From Geobacillus thermoleovorans (GTDB taxonomy: Bacteria > Bacillota > Bacilli > Bacillales > Anoxybacillaceae): a DNA stretch of 64,000 nt. The stretch spans positions 1,281,001-1,345,000 of the forward strand of contig NZ_CP014335.1 in assembly GCF_001610955.1 (NCBI RefSeq). Direction: 5' to 3'. Of the stretch, positions 18,044-24,639 are shown piece by piece. The translations under genes and the position numbers were made by a program. The notes below the pieces were generated by a model. The model was given only the letters and a program-made list of their open reading frames with translations, was not told the origin of the DNA and did not search any database. How positions within the stretch are numbered: position 1 is the stretch's first letter; the number at the start of each line of letters is the position of its first letter.

Positions 18044-18061
18044 ATGATGGCGGTGGAGGAT

Positions 18062-18451
18062 TTATCGAGCGTGAAGCAAATGGCGGATTTTTCGATCATG
18101 CTGGGCGATTTTGACGGAGTGGAAGTCGACCGTTTCTTGTGTTTCAACTAGTTCCACGCGGATGTGGCCGAGTTTCGCTTCGAGCCGTTCGAACCGTTCG
18201 TTCACGGTGCGCTCCAACTGGGCAATCTGCCGCTCAAACCGTCCATCCATCTCCTCGATGCGCTTGTCCATTTCATCCGTTTTTTCATTCAACGCTTGAA
18301 CTTGGCGTTGAAGCGAGTCGAATTTCTCATGGAGCGCTTCGAACTGCTTGCGCATATCCGCCGCGTACAAATCAAGCACTTGCAAAATTTGCGCCAATAT
18401 CGTTTTTTTTCCACCCTCTTCACCTCCTTCCACTTCTAGCATATCAAACAA
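18062..18451 (-). CDS. Coiled-coil protein of unknown function, start uncertain
   Basis: A 129-aa frame, almost all heptad coiled coil from about residue 25 (MRKQFEALHEKFDSLQRQVQ) to 115, with a C-terminal HSVKIAQHDRKIRHLL segment. Such proteins often oligomerise; no function is apparent. The start is odd. The best ribosome site (AAGGAGG) lies inside the frame and points at a GTG that is out of frame by one base, just before a run of eight As. Nine As would put that GTG in frame, giving MEKKTILAQ. So the true start is either upstream at 18451 or 18442, or depends on slippage at the A-run. Confidence 0.65.
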   Translation of the reverse strand: MFDMLEVEGGEEGGKKTILAQILQVLDLYAADMRKQFEALHEKFDSLQRQVQALNEKTDEMDKRIEEMDGRFERQIAQLERTVNERFERLEAKLGHIRVELVETQETVDFHSVKIAQHDRKIRHLLHAR

Positions 18452-18689
18452 GCGAGTTTGCGAGAAGGAAAAACGGTTTCAAATCAAGCGGATTTTGTCT
18501 ATGATAGAGGAGGAGATGCTGTGATGTTTGAAATGACCAAGAGCTCCTTTGGCTGCCCATTTCCATCGCATCGGCCGCTGCTTGTGTTCCATGTATGAAG
18601 GAAGAACCCGCAAGCCCGTCGCGAGGAGGTTGAATGTCGATATTCTGTCAGCGACGGGGGTGAAATTTCAGAAAAAAGAAGGTGTGATC

Positions 18690-19856
18690 ATGTCCTTTAT
18701 TCAAACAATCGAGCCGCATTTGTTTAGCGACCATCCTGTCCTCCGCCAGTTTGCGTTTGACGCAATCGAAGAGTATCCGGATATTCCAGCCGCGCTTGTG
18801 GAGCGTTTGGTGGATGAGGCTGTAACGGCGGACAACGAAGAAACACGGAGGATGATTTTGCACGGCATCTCCAAACAGCCGTTGACCGACCGAGCGCTTG
18901 AGCAGTTGTTGAGCATGAAAGATGCAGCGAAGTACATCCGTTGGTTTTTCCCGTTTCCAGCCGCCCAGCTCGAAAAATACGGAGAACAGCTGCTCCCTCA
19001 CTTCCCGCGGTCTTGGCAGCGAGCTGTCCGCCTTGCTTTAGAAGGAACGGAAGATGACGTATGGGAACACTATTTTTCAGTGCTTTCGCATTTGCACGAG
19101 GAAGAGTTTCACAATCACGATTGGTTTTTAGTAGCCAAGCAAGCCGTGCGCATTCTCGTTGAACGCGGATGGATGACGAAGGAAGATATCGGTCTGACAT
19201 GGATGAAAAACGAGCAACAGCCTTGGTTTTCGTATGACGGCATTTTGGCGGTGTATGCGGTCTCGCTCGTCGGCGCCGCTGAATATATTCCCCGCCTCGC
19301 CCGACTGTTGGAACAACAAGACGGTGATGTGCTTGTTGATCAAGCCGTTTCCACCTTATCGATGTTCCAACGTGAAGAAACGATCGAAGCGGTGCGCCCA
19401 TATGCGTTTCAGGAAGACACGGCGCTGTCCGCTATTCATGTGCTCGCCAACATCAAATCTAAACAGGCCGTGCGTGTATTGCGAGAAGTCTTTTCCAAAC
19501 AGCGCGATGATGACCTCCAAGCATTTTGCTTTGAGGCGCTTTGCCATCAGCTGGATAAAGAGGCGCTCCCAGAAGTAGAGCAGTATGTAAAAAGAGCGGA
19601 AAAACGAGGGCGTTCTTGGATGATTGATGTCGAACAGAACGCGTACGCCTATTATACGATTCTAGAGATCGATCACCCGAAGCTGGAAACGTGGAAAGCC
19701 ATTGCCGAGCAGCGGTATCGCCATTTTCAAGCCGTGCTGCAAACACCTCCGCGGCCGACCAACATCCCATACCGCCGAAAAGAGCAAAAAATCGGCCGCA
19801 ACGACCCATGTCCGTGCGGCAGCGGGAAAAAGTATAAAAAGTGCTGTGGCAAATGA
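18690..19856 (+). CDS. HEAT-like repeat protein with C-terminal SEC-C zinc motif
   Basis: 388 aa from ATG 18690 ([20 protein letters not shown]), with GAAGGTG upstream; the longer frame has no ribosome site. The body is made of helical repeats resembling HEAT/armadillo units (for example [20 protein letters not shown] and [20 protein letters not shown]). The last 20 residues carry the SEC-C motif [13 protein letters not shown], a zinc-binding tail also found on SecA and many accessory proteins. A protein-interaction or scaffold role is inferred; no partner is encoded nearby. A terminator follows. Confidence 0.8.
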   Translation: MSFIQTIEPHLFSDHPVLRQFAFDAIEEYPDIPAALVERLVDEAVTADNEETRRMILHGISKQPLTDRALEQLLSMKDAAKYIRWFFPFPAAQLEKYGEQLLPHFPRSWQRAVRLALEGTEDDVWEHYFSVLSHLHEEEFHNHDWFLVAKQAVRILVERGWMTKEDIGLTWMKNEQQPWFSYDGILAVYAVSLVGAAEYIPRLARLLEQQDGDVLVDQAVSTLSMFQREETIEAVRPYAFQEDTALSAIHVLANIKSKQAVRVLREVFSKQRDDDLQAFCFEALCHQLDKEALPEVEQYVKRAEKRGRSWMIDVEQNAYAYYTILEIDHPKLETWKAIAEQRYRHFQAVLQTPPRPTNIPYRRKEQKIGRNDPCPCGSGKKYKKCCGK

Positions 19857-19881
19857 GAACGCTGCTTTGTCTCAAAGAAAC

Positions 19882-19920
19882 GGCCCGTCCCCACGCGGTG
19901 GCGTCGGAGGCGGGCCTTTT
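19882..19920. terminator. Bidirectional terminator between SEC-C gene and dioxygenase gene
   Basis: GGCCCGTCC (19882-19890) pairs with GGAGGCGGGCC region (19907-19916) using one wobble, followed by TTTTAAAA. It also lies at the end of the minus-strand gene ending at 19919. Confidence 0.7.
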
Positions 19921-20686
19921 AAAAAGACACAGCCATGAGGCTTAAGCTTCCATATTGATATTCTCGGAACAACACGCGCGGCGCTTGGTCGCGATCGCCT
20001 GCGCCGTAAGCGATCCAATACGGCGCGAGGTGTTCGGGGGTCGGTACGGCCTGCTTGGCGTAAGGTGCTTTTTCTTCATAATGGAATACATCCTCACTGC
20101 GGGCGGCTGACTCGCGCAACAGCCAGTCATCAAAAGCGGCCGCCCAGCTTTCTGCCTCCGCATGCCCTTCCCAACGGAGCGCCATCAAATTGTGCACCGT
20201 CCCGCCGCTGCCGATGACCATCAATCCTTCGTCACGCAATGGACGCAGCGCCTCACCAAGCTGGAACAATTGCTTCGGCGTCCACCACGGCACGACCGAC
20301 GCTTGCACAATCGGGATGTCAGCGTTGGGAAATAGGCGGTGCAACAACACCCAAGAACCGTGATCCAGCCCGCGCGTGGAATCAACGGCCACTTCCGCCA
20401 CACCAGCGAGACGCTCGCGCACGCGCTCCGCCCACTCGACCGACCCGCGCGCCGGATAAACCACTTCATACAGCTCGCGCGGAAACCCGGAAAAATCATA
20501 AATCATGTCATACGTCCCCTCAACCGCCGAAACCGTCGGTTGGCGCGTCATCCAATGCGCTGTAAAGATGACGACCGCCTGCGGGCGAATTCCTTCCCCA
20601 AGCTTTTTCAAAAACGCCGTATACGCATTGTCTTCGATCGCCAACATCGGCGAACCGTGGGCGAGAAACAGGGCAGGGGGGTTCAT
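19919..20686 (-). CDS. DODA-type extradiol ring-cleavage dioxygenase (LigB superfamily)
   Basis: Non-haem iron enzyme of 255 aa related to 4,5-DOPA dioxygenase (YgiD). The ATG at 20686 (MNPPALFLAHGSPMLAIED) is preceded by GGGAGG nine nt away. Ligand motifs are visible: LAHGSPM near residue 10, FTAHWMTRQP near 46, LDHGSWVLLHRLFP near 109 and GSGGTVHNLMALRW near 160. The natural substrate in bacteria is usually unknown. Monocistronic, convergent with the SEC-C gene. Confidence 0.9.
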   Translation of the reverse strand: MNPPALFLAHGSPMLAIEDNAYTAFLKKLGEGIRPQAVVIFTAHWMTRQPTVSAVEGTYDMIYDFSGFPRELYEVVYPARGSVEWAERVRERLAGVAEVAVDSTRGLDHGSWVLLHRLFPNADIPIVQASVVPWWTPKQLFQLGEALRPLRDEGLMVIGSGGTVHNLMALRWEGHAEAESWAAAFDDWLLRESAARSEDVFHYEEKAPYAKQAVPTPEHLAPYWIAYGAGDRDQAPRVLFREYQYGSLSLMAVSF

Positions 20687-20744
20687 CGTTCCATTCCTCC
20701 CTTGAGTCATATTGACGGATCAACACTTTGCGGCCTGATGCCGC

Positions 20745-20886
20745 CTCTAGAAGGTTGGTGAAAAACCACTGTTTGACTTGATCGATGATTGAACGCGCGA
20801 ACATAGAGGCTGATGCAACAAGTTTTTTCTACTTGAGAACCGATTTCCAGAAGCGGTTGCGCAAGTAAATCACCAACCTCCTAGAG
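20745..20886. repeat. 142-bp element with 17-bp terminal inverted repeats (MITE-like)
   Basis: CTCTAGAAGGTTGGTGA (20745-20761) and TCACCAACCTCCTAGAG (20870-20886) are inverted repeats with one mismatch. The interior has no coding frame of note. A partial third copy of the end (CTAGAGAGCTGGTGAAAAA) overlaps the right end at 20881. The shape suits a non-autonomous insertion element. I cannot name the parent transposon. Confidence 0.55.
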
Positions 20887-21437
20887 AGCTGGTGAAAAAT
20901 TTGTTTTTTGCTTGAACCGGTGGCAGTTCATCAGAAAGGGGGACAGATCTGACAAGGCTTCCCTAATTGAAAAAAATAATGGGGATGAGCCGCCTTTTTC
21001 ATTCCTCGTCGGCCTTTCTAGACGATTCGACGAAAAACGGTGTATGGGCCGCTTCCCTTGCCAATCCCCTTACCCTTAGTGTAGCATAAGCATCCTTTGC
21101 CATTCTATGCCCTTGCAAAACTTTTCCTTGTCCATTTAACCTTTTAAAACAGCAAAAAATCAGTTATAATATACCCGTCTGACACGCCATAAACGGTATG
21201 CATCAACAAACATGACTAGAGCCTGCCCCCAGTTCACTGGCAACCAAACAATGAACATATTCTCAAACTGGCCGCGCGTTTGATCGGTTGCACAGCGCCA
21301 AAGGCAAGGAGCGGTCTCGTTTCGATGTTTTTCCTCAAAAAACCAGGAACGGATCAAACAATCGGAATTCTCGACGTCTCGAGGGGATGGAGTCTCTCCC
21401 CTAGCCGTCCCAGCGCTTAGGTGTACATTCTTATCAT
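20887..21437. other. Non-coding stretch before tRNA-Arg
   Basis: About 550 bp with no supported gene. It holds a partial copy of the MITE-like end at its left, a TATAAT (21165-21170) that could serve a promoter, and an inverted repeat GGGGATGGAGTCTCTCCCC just before the tRNA. No open frame has a ribosome site and recognisable product. Confidence 0.45.
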
Positions 21438-21510
21438 GGCCCCGTAGCTCAGTGGATAGAGCGTCGGTTTCCTAAACCGTGCGTCGGAGGTTCGAATCCT
21501 CTCGGGGCCG
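21438..21510 (+). tRNA. tRNA-Arg(CCU)
   Basis: 73-nt cloverleaf. The acceptor GGCCCCG pairs with CGGGGCC and a G discriminator. The D-arm is AGCTCAGTGGATAGAGC. The anticodon loop TTCCTAA gives CCU. The T-arm is GGTTCGAATCC. The 3' CCA is not encoded. It reads arginine AGG codons. A tRNA gene at the left edge of an accessory region is a common integration target. Confidence 0.95.
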
Positions 21511-21559
21511 TTCCAACGATCCGACTAGTTCGGATTAAAATTCTTAAACCCCTTGATAC

Positions 21560-21590
21560 GACTGCGTTTGCAGTCATTTTCTATTTTTTT
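21560..21590 (+). terminator. Terminator downstream of tRNA-Arg
   Basis: GACTGC-GTTT-GCAGTC is a perfect hairpin followed by ATTTTCTATTTTTTT. Confidence 0.85.
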
Positions 21591-21622
21591 GGAATCCGAA
21601 AAAATACGATAGAATTTGAAAA

Positions 21623-21643
21623 AATTTTGCACGAATTTTGCAC
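21623..21643. repeat. 21-bp direct repeat, left copy
   Basis: The sequence contains ATTTTGCACGAATTTTGCAC, itself two TTTTGCAC units. It recurs with one mismatch at 22489-22509, 866 bp away, and the two copies flank the toxin/immunity remnant. Tandem TTTTGCAC units are often seen near integrase gene ends and att sites in Bacillaceae, so these may be scars of a lost integrative element. Confidence 0.55.
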
Positions 21644-21724
21644 GGCTATTTGGCATGATGCAGTTCCTCCATTGCCAGATCAACTTGGCGGAATCCTTTT
21701 TGCTTCATTCCCTTCTATTCTAGA

Positions 21725-21844
21725 AACAGTCAAGTACCACTTTTGGCGAAGATCCAAAATGATATGTATTTGGACATAAATGGTAACCCGGTGGCAAAGG
21801 GATCAAAAGCTTCGCATATTGTGATTAATAGGGGGAAGAAATGA
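21725..21844 (+). pseudogene. C-terminal remnant of a polymorphic-type toxin
   Basis: About 40 codons in one frame end in LAKIQNDMYLDINGNPV followed by AKGSKASHIVINRGKK and a stop. The pattern YLDxNGNPVxxGSxxxHI resembles the extreme C-terminus of secreted or polymorphic toxin domains of Gram-positive bacteria. No start codon with a ribosome site or upstream toxin body is present. The stop TGA overlaps the ATG of the next gene, as expected for a toxin-immunity pair. Base composition is AT-rich compared with the neighbours. The call is a resemblance and not a proven homology. Confidence 0.45.
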
Positions 21845-22188
21845 TGAGAATATCTGATTTTCTTAAAAGATATAATTTACATGGGAGTTTAATTAATAAT
21901 GTGGAATATGATTCCACTACAAAAAGAGTATCTATTGAAACTGAGTTATGTAAATGGCAGCAATTTGATTATGACGAAACTAAAGATCCTGAAATGATTG
22001 AGGGATTCATTGTTTTTGAAGATGTAACATATTTTGAAACAGATTGCGTTAAAGACTTTGATGCTGATGAAATATTGGAAGCGGTGCTTATTTCCGAAAC
22101 TCCATCGCTTGAAAAAGTTAAAATAGTAACCGATGGGGTGAACATCATCATTATTGAGGCAGGGAATGTAGAGTGGCACTCACTTTGA
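21841..22188 (+). CDS. Small acidic protein, probable immunity protein
   Basis: 115 aa, strongly acidic, AT-rich codon use unlike the surrounding core genes. The ATG at 21841 (or 21844) follows AGGGGGAAG. Sequence features: MRISDFLKRYNLHGSLINN start, KWQQFDYDETKDPEM, and GVNIIIIEAGNVEWHSL end. I do not recognise a named family. Its coupling to the toxin-like remnant, size, acidity and composition fit an immunity protein retained after loss of the toxin. Cytoplasmic; no membrane segment. Confidence 0.65.
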   Translation: MMRISDFLKRYNLHGSLINNVEYDSTTKRVSIETELCKWQQFDYDETKDPEMIEGFIVFEDVTYFETDCVKDFDADEILEAVLISETPSLEKVKIVTDGVNIIIIEAGNVEWHSL

Positions 22189-22424
22189 GTTCAATGCTTG
22201 AGGAAAAGAACATTAAAATGTATACAGCGCATACAGTTGTATCGAACGATATTGCTTCATACAGTTTCGAGAAACAAAGGGAGGATGACATCACATATGA
22301 AGATGAACCGCCTCGCGAAATAAAGCTGGTGAAGGTGGATGGTACGTATGGAACGTATCGCGTCGAGGAGAAGATGAAGCCGAGTGATGTGGTGGGGTGT
22401 GCTTTGTTATCGTTTTACTTATAG
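22173..22424 (+). CDS. Hypothetical protein, start uncertain
   Basis: An 83-aa frame overlapping the previous gene by 16 nt. Internal ATG 22218 (MYTAHTVVSNDIASYSF) after GAGGAAAAG is an alternative start. The C-terminal part IKLVKVDGTYGTYRVEEKM has beta-strand character. Not recognised. It may be a fragment or a third gene of the toxin/immunity locus. A strong terminator follows 16 nt after its stop, which supports a real transcript. Confidence 0.45.
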   Translation: MALTLSSMLEEKNIKMYTAHTVVSNDIASYSFEKQREDDITYEDEPPREIKLVKVDGTYGTYRVEEKMKPSDVVGCALLSFYL

Positions 22425-22440
22425 CTTATTTTAGCTAAAC

Positions 22441-22464
22441 AAAAGGCGGATCTCTCCGCCTTTT
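22441..22464 (+). terminator. Terminator after the immunity/hypothetical genes
   Basis: AAAAGGCGGA (22441-22450) pairs perfectly with TCCGCCTTTT (22455-22464) across a four-base loop. Confidence 0.9.
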
Positions 22465-22488
22465 CGCACGAGATAGCAACTCAAAAGA

Positions 22489-22509
22489 ATTTTGCACAAA
22501 TTTTGCACA
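22489..22509. repeat. 21-bp direct repeat, right copy
   Basis: Contains ATTTTGCACAAATTTTGCAC, matching the copy at 21623-21643 with a single A/G difference. See that entry. Confidence 0.55.
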
Positions 22510-22601
22510 ACACAAAAGAATGTGTCGCTCAAACATTGAAATATCAATACTTTTCGGTAAATGGTTATTATCCTCTCGGGCCGCTAGTGAAAACCCTTGC
22601 G

Positions 22602-22801
22602 ATGCGGGGGTTTTTTCTTTATCTCCCGCCATATTCGCCGCAGCTCACCCCGATCGAGCGTTTGCGGAAATGGCGGAAAGATCCTGTCATGGCGAATGTA
22701 TTTCATAAAGAACGAAACGATATCATGCAAGCCTTTGATCGATGGCTTATATCCATGAACATCCGGAGAAGGTGCTGCAGCGCTTGGGGGATGGGGCGTG
22801 A
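22602..22801 (+). pseudogene. IS630-family transposase fragment, C-terminal and frameshifted
   Basis: FLYLPPYSPQLTPIERLRKW is the signature around the last catalytic Glu of IS630/Tc1-mariner DDE transposases. It is followed by KDPVMANVFHKERNDIMQAF. The frame then shifts by one near 22745, after which YIHEHPEKVLQRLGDGA completes the expected C-terminus at TGA 22801. The N-terminal two thirds are absent. A decayed insertion-sequence scar. Confidence 0.8.
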
Positions 22802-22863
22802 TGAGAAGTCCACTCTTCATGTTGCATGTATATACATAAAGAACGCCTGCTCGTGACGAAAGA

Positions 22864-22900
22864 AGCGGCTCTCTCACTAGTTGAGAGAGCCGCTTTTTTA
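22864..22900 (+). terminator. Strong terminator before the McrB-like gene
   Basis: AAGCGGCTCTCTCA pairs with TGAGAGAGCCGCTT, followed by TTTT. It insulates the defense genes from upstream transcription. Confidence 0.9.
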
Positions 22901-22959
22901 GTAGAATAGAAGAAAAATAGAAACGAAGAATAACATTTCTATACGAAGGAGTTATTCCC

Positions 22960-24639
22960 ATGTCATTGCACGATCTTTTCCGCCAAGTGATGGCCATTTA
23001 CGAACAAGAAAAACGCGAAAAACTGTCAAAAGAGCGACGGTCGTTTCAGCTGGTGACACGAGCGATTCCAGAGGCGTTGAAAACATTGCCTTTCTTACCG
23101 CCTGACCGGTATGTGGTGAAAGGTTCTGTCGGTCAAGGGGTGTGGACCGACGTGCCGTGGGTGGCGGTGATGGATCAAGAGGTGACGGATTCGACGCAAC
23201 GCGGGTATTATATCGTCTACTTATTCAGTGAAGATATGCGCCGGCTCTATTTGACGCTTGCCCAAGGAGTGACGGAGACGCCGAAAGACGAAATGGAGCG
23301 GGTGAAGCGCGGCATCCGCCAACTCATTCCCGCTGAAGAACGCGTGCGGACCGATGATGACATCCGTCTTGGCGAAAGCAAACGGGCGAAAGAGTACGAA
23401 CGGTCGGTGGCGGCGTATATCGCCTATTCGTTTGACGATCTGCCGTCCGATGAACAACTCGCGCGCGACCTCGAAACGATGATCGATTATTACCGACAGT
23501 ATGTAGAGCGAACAGAACCAATGACACCGCCCGAGCAGGCCCTTTCCTATCGGGAGGCGGTTGAGCATATTCATTCATACATATCCGCTAAAGGGTTTTA
23601 CTATACGAAAGAGGAAGTGGCCAACCTCTTTCTATCGTTAAAAACAAAACCGTTCGTCATCTTGTGCGGCATTTCCGGAACCGGGAAAACGAAAATCGTT
23701 CAATGGCTCGCCGAGAGCGTCGGCGCGACGGAAGACAACGGCCGCTTCACCTTGATCCCCGTCCGCCCGGATTGGAACGACGGTTCGGACTTGCTTGGCT
23801 ATGTCGACATTAAAGGCGATTTCAAGCCCGGGCCGCTCACGAGCGTCATCATCGAAGCGGGGAAGCATCCGGACAAGCCGTATTTCGTCGTGTTGGATGA
23901 GATGAACCTCGCCCGCGTTGAGCATTATTTCAGCGATGTGCTGAGCGTCATGGAAAGCCGCCGCTGGGAAGACGGGCGCATCACCTCGTCACGGCTGCTG
24001 CCGAGAGAAACAGCAGGGTGTGATCTTTTTCTCCCACCGAACGTCTACATCATCGGCACGGTCAACATGGACGAGACGACTCACCCCTTCAGCAAAAAAG
24101 TGCTCGACCGGGCGAACACGATCGAGTTCAACCGCGTCCAGCTCGACCATCTCGATTTTTTGCGCGACTTGCCGACCGTCGCGCCCCTGTCAATCGGACA
24201 GGAGCTGTTCGCGGCGCGGTATTTGCATTTGAAAGATGTGTACGCACGCTGCCCAGAGCTTGTTGAAACGGTGACGAAACAGCTCGTGGAGATCAACCGC
24301 ATCCTCGCGCCGCTCGGCGCGCATATCGGTTACCGCGTCCGCGATGAAATTTGCTTCTACCTTGCGTATAACGAAGAAGGAAAGCTGATGGAATTTGACA
24401 AGGCGTTCGACTATTGCCTGATGCAAAAAATTTTGCCGCGCCTTTCGGGAAGCGACGTGCGGCTCGAAACAGCGCTCAAGCAGCTGTTTGTCCTGTGCGC
24501 CGGTTTTGAACCGGACGGTGAATACAGCGGCGTGCTTGATGTTTCGTATGCCCGTTATCCAAAAAGTGCGGAGAAAATTTGGCAGATGCTGCGGAGGTTA
24601 GAGGACGATGGCTTCACTTCGTTCTGGCTCGGGGCGTGA
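22960..24639 (+). CDS. McrB-like AAA+ GTPase/ATPase with N-terminal MrcB-type (DUF3578) domain
   Basis: 559-aa motor subunit of a modification-dependent or related restriction system. Residues 1 to about 190 form the MrcB_N/DUF3578 domain (VKGSVGQGVWTDVPWVAVMD), expected to sense DNA or modified bases. The AAA domain has Walker A GISGTGKTK near 238, Walker B VVLDEMNLARVEHYFSDVL near 309, and the sensor-like GTVNMDETTHPFSKKVLDR near 366. Start ATG 22960 follows GAAGGAG. The next gene overlaps by 32 nt, so the two are coupled like mcrB-mcrC. Confidence 0.88.
   Translation: MSLHDLFRQVMAIYEQEKREKLSKERRSFQLVTRAIPEALKTLPFLPPDRYVVKGSVGQGVWTDVPWVAVMDQEVTDSTQRGYYIVYLFSEDMRRLYLTLAQGVTETPKDEMERVKRGIRQLIPAEERVRTDDDIRLGESKRAKEYERSVAAYIAYSFDDLPSDEQLARDLETMIDYYRQYVERTEPMTPPEQALSYREAVEHIHSYISAKGFYYTKEEVANLFLSLKTKPFVILCGISGTGKTKIVQWLAESVGATEDNGRFTLIPVRPDWNDGSDLLGYVDIKGDFKPGPLTSVIIEAGKHPDKPYFVVLDEMNLARVEHYFSDVLSVMESRRWEDGRITSSRLLPRETAGCDLFLPPNVYIIGTVNMDETTHPFSKKVLDRANTIEFNRVQLDHLDFLRDLPTVAPLSIGQELFAARYLHLKDVYARCPELVETVTKQLVEINRILAPLGAHIGYRVRDEICFYLAYNEEGKLMEFDKAFDYCLMQKILPRLSGSDVRLETALKQLFVLCAGFEPDGEYSGVLDVSYARYPKSAEKIWQMLRRLEDDGFTSFWLGA

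Noticed and set aside
21160..21357. 65-aa minus-strand frame upstream of tRNA-Arg
   Set aside because: No ribosome site and no recognisable product.
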